Both the position numbers and the translations under genes were made by a program. Shown here piece after piece: positions 6,329-13,807 of a stretch of DNA of 14,733 nucleotides. Positions within the stretch are counted from its first letter, which is position 1. The number at the start of each line of letters is the position of its first letter. Source of the stretch: Clostridia bacterium (GTDB taxonomy: Bacteria; Bacillota_A; Clostridia; Peptostreptococcales; JAAYPU01); the NCBI GenBank assembly GCA_022360735.1, contig JAKSCF010000472.1, positions 1 to 14,733 of the forward strand. The letters run 5' to 3'. Below the pieces are notes generated by a model that was not told where the DNA came from, searched no databases, and saw only the letters and a list, made by a program, of their open reading frames with translations.

Positions 6329-7285
6329 ATGAGAAAAATAATATGTTTAATGATTTGTATCCTGATGATGACAACTTTATTGGTTGGTTGTGGGCAAGAA
6401 GGAGCAGCTCCACCTGATGAAGGTGCAGCAGCTGACGCAAATGAGCCTTTAAAAATGGGATTTATAGTAGGTTCTTTTGAGCATGTATTCTATCAATTAA
6501 TAGCTGAAGGTATCGAAGCTAAGGCTGAGGAACTTGGCATTGAAGCAATCGTAGTTGATGCTCAACTAGATGCAAGTGTTGCCACTGATCAAATCCAGAA
6601 CCTTTCGGCTCAAGGATGTGTAGCCATTGCATTATCATGTAATGATGCTGCAGGCGTCGTTCCGGGTATTGAGGCAGCAGATGCTGATGGCGTAGCAATG
6701 TTTACTTTTGATTGCACATGTGATTCTCCGGTTATACATAGTTTCGTAGGAACCGATAACTTTGAAGGAGGAAGACTTGGCGGGCAAGAGCTTATACGTT
6801 TAACAGAAGAAGGAGACAATGTAGCCATTATCGGTTATCCAACAGCCAGTTCTGTTTTAGATAGGGAAAACGGTGCAAAAGAAGTATTAGAAGGATCCGG
6901 ACGTAATCTAAAATTTGTAGGAGATTATGCAGGAGATGCCACAAAAGCACAACAATTGATGCAAGATTGGTTAACCCAAGACCCTGATTTAGCCGCAGTA
7001 TTCTGTGGTGGCGATCCAGCAGCTACAGGCGCTTTAGCAGCAATTAAATCGGCTGGTGCCGACACAAAAATCATCGGATTTGATGGTAATCCGGAAGCTA
7101 TAGAAGCCATCTTAGATACAGAAGGAAATGGAAAATGGTGGGTGTCTGAGATTTCTCAAAATCCAAATGAAATTGGTGGAAAAATAGTAGAGCAAATGTA
7201 TAAATACATGACAGAAGGTAAAGTTGATGCTAAAAGCATTTTTATTCCCCCTTATATTATTACAAAAGAAAATGCAGCTCAATAA
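6329..7285 (+). CDS. Sugar ABC transporter substrate-binding lipoprotein (RbsB-like)
   Basis: This 318-residue protein is the extracellular sugar receptor of the transporter encoded downstream. It starts with a lipoprotein signal peptide ending in lipobox LVGC, so Cys21 would be lipidated; an Ala/Asp/Glu-rich linker follows to about residue 40. The rest is a type I periplasmic-binding fold: 'MGFIVGSFEHVFYQ' (43-56), 'FTFDC' (125-129), 'VLDRENGAKEV' with Arg179, 'VFCGGDPAATGA' (224-235), and 'IIGFDGNPEAI' with Asp252. Compared with ribose-binding protein, Arg179 and Asp252 match the conserved sugar contacts Arg141 and Asp215. The usual Arg after Asp89 is Cys129, and the Asn190 position is Gly, so ribose itself is unlikely. 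A hairpin follows the gene, and it has its own promoter, consistent with the high expression such receptors need. Confidence 0.92.
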   Translation: MRKIICLMICILMMTTLLVGCGQEGAAPPDEGAAADANEPLKMGFIVGSFEHVFYQLIAEGIEAKAEELGIEAIVVDAQLDASVATDQIQNLSAQGCVAIALSCNDAAGVVPGIEAADADGVAMFTFDCTCDSPVIHSFVGTDNFEGGRLGGQELIRLTEEGDNVAIIGYPTASSVLDRENGAKEVLEGSGRNLKFVGDYAGDATKAQQLMQDWLTQDPDLAAVFCGGDPAATGALAAIKSAGADTKIIGFDGNPEAIEAILDTEGNGKWWVSEISQNPNEIGGKIVEQMYKYMTEGKVDAKSIFIPPYIITKENAAQ

Positions 7286-7302
7286 TATAACCTAAAGTCA
7301 TT

Positions 7303-7353
7303 ATTACCCAAGTGGATATAAATCATATAATTTGCTTGGGTAATTCCTTTTTT
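7303..7353 (+). terminator. Hairpin with T tract between receptor and ATPase genes (probable partial terminator)
   Basis: A perfect 10-bp stem (ATTACCCAAG at 7303-7312, CTTGGGTAAT at 7335-7344) encloses a 22-base AT-rich loop and is followed by a T-rich tail with six Ts (7348-7353). It lies just after the lipoprotein stop and before the ATPase gene, which shows no strong promoter of its own. It probably terminates some transcripts and protects the 3' end of the receptor mRNA, giving more receptor than membrane subunits. Confidence 0.7.
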
Positions 7354-7397
7354 GCAATGGGAAAGCTAAGAGATTTAGAAGTAAGAAAGGTAGAAAA

Positions 7398-8900
7398 ATG
7401 AAGCCAATATTACAGGTAAAAAATATTAGCAAAGACTTTCCGGGGGTAAAAGCATTAACGGATGTTTCTGCTGATTTTTATCCCGGAGAGGTACATACTT
7501 TAGTTGGGGAAAATGGTGCCGGTAAATCCACATTGATAAAGATTATATCAGGTGTATACACGCCAACTAATGGACAAATTGAGTTAGATGGAAAGCAGGT
7601 AATTTTTGAAAATCCTGGTGAAGCTTTAAAAGCCGGTATATCCGTCATTCATCAAGAACTCAGTATTGCAAATGATTTAACGGTTGCTGAGAATATATTC
7701 TTAGGTGCTGAGCCCAGGAAAAAAAATAGACTTTTAGATAGAAATAAGATGAATGAAGATGCTCAAGAAGTATTGGATTTTATGCAGGTTAATTTAAAGG
7801 CTGATACATTGGCCAGAGAGCTTAATGCTGCTCAGCATCAGATGGTAGAGATTGCTAAGGTTATTACAAAGAAGTCAAGGGTTGTCATTATGGATGAACC
7901 TACATCTTCTTTATCCAAACATGAAATTGATGCACTTTTAAAACAGATTCGTATTTTAAAAGAACAAAATGTAGCAATTATTTATATTACTCATAGATTA
8001 AAGGAACTTTCTATGATTTGTGAACGTGTAACCGTATTGCGCGATGGCTGTAAAATTAATACTTTGATGGTAGCAGAGACGACAGAGGCAGAGATCGTAG
8101 CTAGTATGGTAGGTAGAGAGGTAGGAGATTATTACAACAAACACCAGCATATCCAAGGGAAGGAAATGCTGCGAGTAGAAGGGCTTACAAGAAAAGGTGT
8201 ATTTGAGAATATTTCTTTTACTGCGTATGCAGGAGAGATACTTGGGTTTTCCGGATTAGTAGGTGCTGGGCGTACAGAGGTAATGGAAGTAATCTTTGGA
8301 GCAACACCTAAAGATGATGGAAAAATCTTTTTGGAAGGGCAAGAAGTCAATATAAATTCTCCAAAGGATGCCATTGCATATAATGTTGGACTTGTTACCG
8401 AGGATAGGAGAAGAACCGGTCTTATGTTAAATGCTATGATTAAAGATAATATAGTTCTTCCAAGCTTGGTTGAAAATCATAAAAAATTCTTTTTTTTAGA
8501 TGATCAATGGGAAACAGAGATTAGTAAAGAATATACGAAAAAACTTCGTGTTAAGGCCCCTGATATCTATGCTATTTTAAATACATTATCCGGTGGTAAT
8601 CAACAAAAGGTCATATTGGCTAAATGGCTGATCGCAAATTCAAAAATATTAATATTAGATGAGCCCACTAGAGGCATTGATGTTAATGCTAGATCAGAGT
8701 TTTATACGCTTATGAACCAGTTTGTTGAGAATGGCGGATGTATTATTATGATATCGTCGGAAATGCCTGAAATATTAGGCGTTAGTGATAGGGTGGTGGT
8801 TATGAGAGAAGGCCATATAAGCGGTATCCTTTCAAGAGAAGAAGCTAATGAACAATCAATTATTAAATTAGCTAGTATTACAAGCGATACAGAAAAGTAA
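7398..8900 (+). CDS. Sugar ABC transporter ATP-binding protein, duplicated ATPase (RbsA-like)
   Basis: At 500 residues it has the two-domain layout of RbsA/MglA-type ATPases that energise CUT2 sugar import. Domain 1 has Walker A 'GENGAGKST' (37-45), signature-like 'LNAAQHQ' (142-148), Walker B 'VVIMDE' (162-167) and His199. Domain 2 has a degenerate Walker A, 'GLVGAGRT' (286-293), lacking the usual Lys, an intact signature 'LSGGNQQK' (397-404) and Walker B with Asp421-Glu422 followed by 'PTRGID'. This asymmetry, with one competent and one degenerate ATP site, is normal for the family. The ribosome binding site is AAGAAAGG at 7383-7390. The stop codon overlaps the permease ATG by one base. It would act at the inner face of the membrane with the following permease. 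Confidence 0.95.
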   Translation: MKPILQVKNISKDFPGVKALTDVSADFYPGEVHTLVGENGAGKSTLIKIISGVYTPTNGQIELDGKQVIFENPGEALKAGISVIHQELSIANDLTVAENIFLGAEPRKKNRLLDRNKMNEDAQEVLDFMQVNLKADTLARELNAAQHQMVEIAKVITKKSRVVIMDEPTSSLSKHEIDALLKQIRILKEQNVAIIYITHRLKELSMICERVTVLRDGCKINTLMVAETTEAEIVASMVGREVGDYYNKHQHIQGKEMLRVEGLTRKGVFENISFTAYAGEILGFSGLVGAGRTEVMEVIFGATPKDDGKIFLEGQEVNINSPKDAIAYNVGLVTEDRRRTGLMLNAMIKDNIVLPSLVENHKKFFFLDDQWETEISKEYTKKLRVKAPDIYAILNTLSGGNQQKVILAKWLIANSKILILDEPTRGIDVNARSEFYTLMNQFVENGGCIIMISSEMPEILGVSDRVVVMREGHISGILSREEANEQSIIKLASITSDTEK

Positions 8901-9922
8901 TGAATAAGAGAAAGAATATTACTAATGGAAAGGTAAATAGTATGCAAAGATTAAAAGAATTGACCAGTAAAAATATTGTCATGGTTTTTTTGATTTTATT
9001 AATATTTGGATTTGGTTTAGGAAGCCCTTATTTTCTTACAAGTAAAAACCTAATCAATCTTACATCGCAGATGTCAATTAATGCACTACTTGCAACTGGA
9101 TTAACCTATGTTATTATCCTTGGCGGTATAGACATTTCAGTTGGTTCTGTCGCAGCCTTGGCTGGAATTGTTTCTGCAAAAGTAGGACTCATGTTTGTAG
9201 ACATGAATACCGGACTTTCATTATTGATATTAGTTTTAAGCGGCTTAATTATTGGTGGTATCTGTGGATTGTTTAATGGCATTATGATTACAAAATATAA
9301 AGTTGTACCAATGATTGCAACATTAGCAATGCTTTCTATTGCCAGAGGATTATCTTACGTCGTGACAAATGGAAAACCGGTTTATGGACTAAGCAATACC
9401 TTTGCTTGGCTTGGTGCAGGTAGAATCATAACAACTGAGGGCAATCCAAATGGTATTATTCCGGTGCTTACAATATTTACAATTATAGTAGTTGTTATCA
9501 TGCATATTTTATTATCAAAAACAGTTTTTGGCAGACACGTATATGCAGTAGGCAGTAACGCAAATGTTGCTCATTTAAGCGGTATTAATGTAAAAAAAGT
9601 AAAGCTAATCAGTTATGTATTATGTTCTGCCATGGCTGGACTTGGGGGAATATGTATTGCTTCTAAGCTTCAAAACGGGCAGCCGGCAGCTGCTGAAACA
9701 TATGAGATGTTTGCTATTGCGGCTACGGTACTTGGTGGAACAAGTCTTAGCGGAGGAAGCGGTTCAGTTGCCAGAGCTATGTTTGGGGTTGCAATCATTG
9801 CTGTTATAAATAATGGTATGAATTTGATGCAGATATCATCATACTGGCAAAAGGTTGTAATCGGTTCAATTATTTTGATAGCTGTCATATTAGATATGGC
9901 ACAAAAAAAAGAAGCTAGGTAG
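8900..9922 (+). CDS. Sugar ABC transporter permease (RbsC-like)
   Basis: The protein (340 residues from this ATG) is a CUT2-type permease forming the membrane channel. Many hydrophobic segments follow a short cytoplasmic start. Family landmarks are 'GLTYVIILGGIDISVGS', 'IATLAMLSIARG', 'GSNANVAHLSGINV', which contacts the ATPase, and 'VLGGTSLSGGSG'. The ATG at 8900 overlaps the ATPase stop, which would allow coupled translation, but it has no good ribosome binding site. A second ATG at 8942 (Met15) has GGAAAGG at 8927-8933 with ideal 8-base spacing, and gives a better family-like N-terminus of 326 residues. I think 8942 is at least as likely. No second permease is present, as expected for a homodimer. 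Confidence 0.93.
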   Translation: MNKRKNITNGKVNSMQRLKELTSKNIVMVFLILLIFGFGLGSPYFLTSKNLINLTSQMSINALLATGLTYVIILGGIDISVGSVAALAGIVSAKVGLMFVDMNTGLSLLILVLSGLIIGGICGLFNGIMITKYKVVPMIATLAMLSIARGLSYVVTNGKPVYGLSNTFAWLGAGRIITTEGNPNGIIPVLTIFTIIVVVIMHILLSKTVFGRHVYAVGSNANVAHLSGINVKKVKLISYVLCSAMAGLGGICIASKLQNGQPAAAETYEMFAIAATVLGGTSLSGGSGSVARAMFGVAIIAVINNGMNLMQISSYWQKVVIGSIILIAVILDMAQKKEAR

Positions 9923-9932
9923 AGTTGTTTTT

Positions 9933-9946
9933 ACAAATTAATTTGT
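9933..9946. promoter_or_regulatory. Perfect 14-base palindrome upstream of the ROK kinase gene
   Basis: ACAAATTAATTTGT is its own reverse complement and sits in the 72-base gap between permease stop and ROK start, followed by an AT-rich TTATTATAA stretch (9953-9961) that could serve as a -10. It might be an operator or part of an internal promoter. AT-rich palindromes also occur by chance, so support is modest. Confidence 0.35.
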
Positions 9947-9994
9947 GAGAAATTATTATAAAAACTACAGAGGACACTTTTGTGGAGGCAATTG

Positions 9995-10963
9995 ATGAGT
10001 AGATGTTATTTAATTATGGACATTGGAGGAACCAAGACTACAGGGGCTTTGTTCACAGAAGACGGAAAGATTGTAGATGATTATACATATGTAGCAAGGT
10101 CTCAAACCTTTAAAGGTGAAAAGGCAGTCTATAAAAACACAAAAGATGTATTAAATCATATTATTGAAAAATTTCATATTGATATGGATGATGTTTTGGG
10201 TATAGGCGTTGGATGTCCAGGACCATTAGACACTAAAGCAGGTGTGATTATACATGCACCTATGATGAAATGGATCAATTTTCCTCTGGTTAAGAGGCTT
10301 AAAGAAGATTTCAAAAAACCTGTTGCTTTAGATAACGATGGCAACTTAGGAGCGTTAGCTGAACAACGCTGTGGTCAAGCACAAGGACTTAAACACGTTA
10401 TGTATATGACGGTTAGTACGGGATGCGGCGGCGGAATTCTGATCAATGGTGACATATATCATGGCAAGAATGATGGCGCATTAGAGGTAGGGCATATATC
10501 CATAGAGAGAGAAGGACTGCAATGCCCTTGTGGAAATAAGGGGTGTTTTGAATTATATGCATCCGGAACGGCTATGAATCGTCGTTTAAAAGAAGATATG
10601 AAGAAAAACAAGAAAAGCCTAGTTTTTGAATTGGCTGGGTATGATGAAGAGAAAATTGAGGGAAGTCTATTGACCGAAGCGGCCAAGCATGGTGATGGAT
10701 ATGCAATCCATTTTTTAAAGCAAGAAGGGTATTTCTTAGGTGTTGGCGTGGCCAATCTATTCAATGCTTTTGACCCAGATGTACTGGTACTTGGTGGCGG
10801 TGTTACAAAAGCAAAGGCATTCTTTCATGAGGAGATGATGCGAGTGGCTAAAAGTAGATGCTTGCACACCATTCATGAAGATTCTATACGCTATTCCATT
10901 ATGAATGATAAGGTGGTGCTCTATGGCGCCTATCATTTGATAAAAGAACACTTAAATAAATAA
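9995..10963 (+). CDS. ROK-family sugar kinase
   Basis: This 322-residue protein phosphorylates a sugar with ATP, usually at C6, in the cytoplasm. It opens with the phosphate-binding 'DIGGTKTTGALF' (9-20). 'GCPGPLD' (73-79) is part of the ROK core. 'LDNDGNLGALAE' contains the catalytic base Asp115. The ROK zinc site is complete: His167 ('EVGHISI') with Cys177, Cys179 and Cys184 ('CPCGNKGC'). 'LVLGGGV' near the C-terminus completes the ATP site. Start choice: a TTG 15 bases upstream is in frame, but the ribosome binding site GTGGAGG (9982-9988) overlaps it and is spaced 6 bases from the ATG at 9995, so I use that ATG. ROK kinases act on glucose, fructose, allose, N-acetyl sugars and others; the substrate here is unknown, but the neighbouring transporter implies an imported free sugar. 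Confidence 0.9.
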   Translation: MSRCYLIMDIGGTKTTGALFTEDGKIVDDYTYVARSQTFKGEKAVYKNTKDVLNHIIEKFHIDMDDVLGIGVGCPGPLDTKAGVIIHAPMMKWINFPLVKRLKEDFKKPVALDNDGNLGALAEQRCGQAQGLKHVMYMTVSTGCGGGILINGDIYHGKNDGALEVGHISIEREGLQCPCGNKGCFELYASGTAMNRRLKEDMKKNKKSLVFELAGYDEEKIEGSLLTEAAKHGDGYAIHFLKQEGYFLGVGVANLFNAFDPDVLVLGGGVTKAKAFFHEEMMRVAKSRCLHTIHEDSIRYSIMNDKVVLYGAYHLIKEHLNK

Positions 10964-11017
10964 TACGATAGATTTTCTCTAGATAACTATAATATAATTA
11001 AAGAAAGGAAATTTGAA

Positions 11018-11890
11018 ATGGGGTTAGTAACATTAAAAGAGATTCTAGCAGGAACAAGAGAAGGACGTTATGCAGTAGGTGCATTTAATTTTAATGGGTA
11101 TGAAGATGCACAAGGCATTATCGAAGGTGCATTAGCTAAAAATTCACCGGTAATAATGATGGCGTCCATGGGTGCCGTTCAATATATAGGTTTAAAACAA
11201 ACCGTTGGAATGATAAAAGGAATGGCTGAATCGGTCAATATACCGGTATGCCTTCACTTAGATCATGCGACAGATTATGATTTAATTATTGAAGCTGTTA
11301 AAGAAGGATTTACTTCAGTAATGATTGATGCTTCAGCAAAAGACTATGAAACAAATATTGCAGAATCTAAAGCGATTGTAGAGTTTGCAAGAGAATATAA
11401 CTGTTCTGTTGAAGCCGAATTAGGTAAAGTTGGTGGAAAAGAAGACAACATTGTAGTGGATGATGCCTCTGCAGCGTTTACAAATCCTGATGATGTTGTA
11501 CGCTTTGTAGAAGAGACGGGAATAGATGCATTAGCAATCGCTATTGGTACGGTACATGGTTTTTATAAGAGTGAGCCAAAGCTTGATTTTGAAAGATTAG
11601 AAAAGATAGCAGCAATAACAGATTGCCCATTAGTGCTTCATGGCGGTTCAGGTGTTCCCGTTGAAGATTTTAAAAAATGTATTCAATTGGGTATGAGTAA
11701 GATAAATGTAGGCACAGAGCTTAAGGCTACAGCGACAAATACAATTCGTACACAAGTAGGAGAAATACCAAATGAGGTAGATCAAAGAAAAATTCTTGGC
11801 CCTATAAAAGAAGCTTGTGCAGAAGTAGTAAAAGAGAAGATTGATATCTTTGGAAGTGCTAACAAAGCTTTGATGGAGGCCAATTCATGA
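11018..11890 (+). CDS. Class II (zinc) ketose-bisphosphate aldolase, FbaA/GatY/KbaY type
   Basis: The 290-residue protein belongs to the class II aldolases that cleave fructose- or tagatose-1,6-bisphosphate to dihydroxyacetone phosphate and glyceraldehyde 3-phosphate. Catalytic Asp82 and zinc ligand His83 lie in 'LHLDHATDYD'; zinc ligands His180 ('GTVHGFY') and His208 ('LHGGSGVP') are in the positions used by E. coli GatY. 'VEAELGKVGGKED' (131-143) is also typical. Sequence alone does not separate fructose from tagatose or other epimers. The ribosome binding site AGAAAGGAA (11002-11010) is well placed. The gene overlaps the following kinase gene by four bases (ATGA), so the two are probably translated together. 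Confidence 0.92.
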   Translation: MGLVTLKEILAGTREGRYAVGAFNFNGYEDAQGIIEGALAKNSPVIMMASMGAVQYIGLKQTVGMIKGMAESVNIPVCLHLDHATDYDLIIEAVKEGFTSVMIDASAKDYETNIAESKAIVEFAREYNCSVEAELGKVGGKEDNIVVDDASAAFTNPDDVVRFVEETGIDALAIAIGTVHGFYKSEPKLDFERLEKIAAITDCPLVLHGGSGVPVEDFKKCIQLGMSKINVGTELKATATNTIRTQVGEIPNEVDQRKILGPIKEACAEVVKEKIDIFGSANKALMEANS

Positions 11891-12828
11891 ATATAGCAGT
11901 TATAACAAGCGGCGGCGATTCGCCCGGAATGAATCCTTGCCTTGCGCAGATCGTTAAAAATGCACAATCAAAAGGTCATAAGGTTTATGGTTATAAACGT
12001 GGTTTTTTAGGAATTAGAGATAATGATTATGTTGAGTTAGATTTAAAAGATGTACAAGGCTGGTACAAACTTGGTGGTACTGTACTTCAAGCAGGCAGGT
12101 TTCCAGAATTAAAAGAAGTAAGATGGCAAAAAAAGCTGGTAGAAAATTTAAAAGAGAATCATATCAATGCTTTAATAGTCATAGGAGGAGATGGATCATT
12201 TAATGGTGCACTCAAGCTGCATGAAATAGATTCGTCTATTAATATTATAGGCATTCCCGGTACTATTGATAATAATATCTATGGAAGCGATTATACACTT
12301 GGTTTTGATACAGCAGTTAATAAGCTTGTAACCTATATTGATGATATATCGGACACTGGGCTTTCTATGCCGGGACGTGTTTTTTTTGTTGAAACACTAG
12401 GAGCATGGGATGGATATTTAACGCATAGTCCTGTGCTAATGGGAATGGCAGATTTTAGTGTGTTGGTTGAAAAGCCAATTACTGACCAGGAAATATGCAG
12501 CCGAGTCGAAAAACTTATAAAAGATTCCGGTAAGGATTATGTACTGGTTACTTTTGCAGAGGGTACATATAGGATGTTTGATACAGCAAAATATGTACAA
12601 GAAACATTAAATGTAACGGTTAAATGCAATCTTATTGGTTACCAACAAAGGGGCGGAGTACCAACAGCCATTGAGCGTATTCATGCTGCAGGATTTGCCA
12701 AGTATGCAGTTGAGGCCGTAGAAAAAAGTCTTATGAATAGATATATTGTATTTAAAAATGGAAAATATGACTATATGGATATAGATTTGGCTTCAAATAA
12801 GAAGAAATTTGATTTGTTTGAACTTTAA
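11887..12828 (+). CDS. Phosphofructokinase-like (PfkA fold) kinase with altered active site
   Basis: The 313-residue protein has the PfkA fold: 'ITSGGDSPGMN' (6-16), 'IGGDGS' (99-104; Gly103 predicts ATP rather than pyrophosphate use), 'PGTIDN' (124-129) and 'QQRGGVPT' (253-260). Several E. coli PfkA residues are conserved: Arg72 (Arg71 here), Asp103 (Asp102), Asp127 (Asp128), Arg162 (Arg164), Glu222 (Glu225) and Arg252 (Arg255). Others are changed: Asp129 is Asn130, Met169 is Leu171, Arg171 is Ala173, Arg243 is Lys246 and His249 is Tyr252. The last two bind the 6-phosphate or sugar of fructose-6-phosphate in PfkA. The protein is therefore probably a kinase for a different sugar phosphate, or a poor enzyme; ordinary glycolytic PFK function is doubtful. 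It is coupled to the aldolase gene, suggesting consecutive steps. Confidence 0.87.
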   Translation: MNIAVITSGGDSPGMNPCLAQIVKNAQSKGHKVYGYKRGFLGIRDNDYVELDLKDVQGWYKLGGTVLQAGRFPELKEVRWQKKLVENLKENHINALIVIGGDGSFNGALKLHEIDSSINIIGIPGTIDNNIYGSDYTLGFDTAVNKLVTYIDDISDTGLSMPGRVFFVETLGAWDGYLTHSPVLMGMADFSVLVEKPITDQEICSRVEKLIKDSGKDYVLVTFAEGTYRMFDTAKYVQETLNVTVKCNLIGYQQRGGVPTAIERIHAAGFAKYAVEAVEKSLMNRYIVFKNGKYDYMDIDLASNKKKFDLFEL

Positions 12829-12869
12829 TAGTATTATAAATAAAATGATCTTAAAAGGATGGAGAGATT

Positions 12870-13661
12870 ATGTTACCGGAAGAAAGAAAAAATCTTATAT
12901 GCGATATAGTTAATAAGAAAAAAGCCATAAAGGTTTCTGATTTAAGTAAAAGATTGGGAATCACAGAAGCTACAGTAAGACGTGATTTAGATGAACTGCA
13001 AAATGAGAAAAAGATTAGAAGAACTCATGGTGGAGCTGTTGCACTGTATCCAGCAGGAGGCAGGTTTGCTATAAGTGATCTGGCAGTTGAGCGTATCCAA
13101 GAAAAGATAAAGATTGCAAAGCGGGCTTACGAATTTATAGATAATTATGATACATTACTACTTGACGGTTCAAGTACAGTTTTAGAACTTTGTAAATTAA
13201 TTGCTAATGGTCCAAAAAAAGATATTACGGTTGTAACAAATGCTTTCAGTGTAGTAACGGCATTTGCAAATAAGCTGGATATTACAGTTGTTCATGTTGG
13301 CGGAGAGGTAACATATCCTATTAACTCTTCTATCGGCAAGCTGGCTGAAAAGGCTATTAATAATATACGTGTGGATAAAACATTTTTAGGTGTTAATGGT
13401 ATAGATGTAGAATATGGATATTCTATTTCAAATTTAAGAGAAGCTGCAGTTAAGATGCAAATGATTAAGAGTGCAAAGCAGGTTTTTGTTTTAGCAGATC
13501 ATACCAAATTTGGTTCTACGTATCTGGCCAAAATAGCCGAATTTACCGGAGAAGTTGATTATCTTATTACAGATGAGAGGATAAAAGACTTTGACTATGG
13601 TACATATAATGAATATGTTAATCTCATTATTGTAGATGAAGAAGAGGAAACGAATAATTAA
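12870..13661 (+). CDS. DeoR/GlpR-family transcriptional regulator
   Basis: At 263 residues this is a normal-length DeoR-family regulator of sugar metabolism. Residues 6-58 form the winged helix-turn-helix with the family signature 'VSDLSKRLGITEATVRRDL' (22-40) and the following 'RRTHGGAV'. Residues about 75-235 are the sugar-phosphate-sensing DeoRC domain, with 'LDGSST' (98-103), 'VVTNAFSV' (121-128), 'FLGVNGID' and 'ADHTKFG'. These regulators usually repress and are released by a phosphorylated pathway intermediate. It is the last gene of the locus, 41 bases after the PFK-like gene, with GGATGGAG (12857-12864) as ribosome binding site. Its likely targets are the AAACGA repeats before dhaK and before the lipoprotein gene (inference). 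Confidence 0.93.
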   Translation: MLPEERKNLICDIVNKKKAIKVSDLSKRLGITEATVRRDLDELQNEKKIRRTHGGAVALYPAGGRFAISDLAVERIQEKIKIAKRAYEFIDNYDTLLLDGSSTVLELCKLIANGPKKDITVVTNAFSVVTAFANKLDITVVHVGGEVTYPINSSIGKLAEKAINNIRVDKTFLGVNGIDVEYGYSISNLREAAVKMQMIKSAKQVFVLADHTKFGSTYLAKIAEFTGEVDYLITDERIKDFDYGTYNEYVNLIIVDEEEETNN

Positions 13662-13687
13662 AATTAATGCCCTTCTACTAAAATTTT

Positions 13688-13732
13688 ATGGGAAGCCTGT
13701 TGTATAGTTTATGTAAAAGACGAAAGAGCTGA
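13688..13732 (+). pseudogene. Relic of the C-terminus of a methyltransferase-glycosylase gene
   Basis: A 15-codon stretch reads MGSLLYSLCKRRKS-stop and aligns with the end of the protein encoded at 2097-3194 (GCPLYSLCKRQKD-stop), with the stop codon at the matching place. The final iron-sulfur cysteine is kept, but the preceding ones are absent. No further gene homology is visible upstream, where the regulator gene ends at 13661. It is best read as the tail of a duplicated or displaced copy, not an expressed gene. Confidence 0.55.
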
Positions 13733-13796
13733 CTCAAAAGGTGGTAGAGGGTTCTTTTTTGTACATATTTGAACCAAAAAGAACCGTCCCTAAATG
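13689..13796. repeat. Right copy of the direct repeat, containing a 10-bp hairpin
   Basis: This is the degenerate second copy of 3151-3256, with a two-base insertion relative to it. The core at 13771-13790 is identical to 3231-3250. Here GGTTCTTTTT (13750-13759) pairs perfectly with AAAAAGAACC (13776-13785) around a 16-base loop; in the left copy the same stem is imperfect (8 of 10). No T tract follows on either strand, so it is not a convincing terminator, although it lies between two convergent genes. Nothing else is recognisable in the 146 bases between the regulator and MATE genes. Confidence 0.8.
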
Positions 13797-13807
13797 TTGA
13801 AATGGTT

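Noticed and set aside
9980..9994. Upstream TTG as start of the ROK kinase gene
   Set aside because: The ribosome binding site GTGGAGG (9982-9988) overlaps this TTG and is spaced properly for the ATG at 9995, which also gives a family-like N-terminus.
10988..10993. TATAAT between the ROK and aldolase genes as a promoter
   Set aside because: No acceptable -35 is found at normal spacing, and AT-rich spacers here often contain such hexamers by chance.
13750..13785. Hairpin in the right repeat as a bidirectional terminator between the regulator and MATE genes
   Set aside because: The stem is perfect but neither strand has a T tract directly after it, and its arms belong to the repeat element itself.
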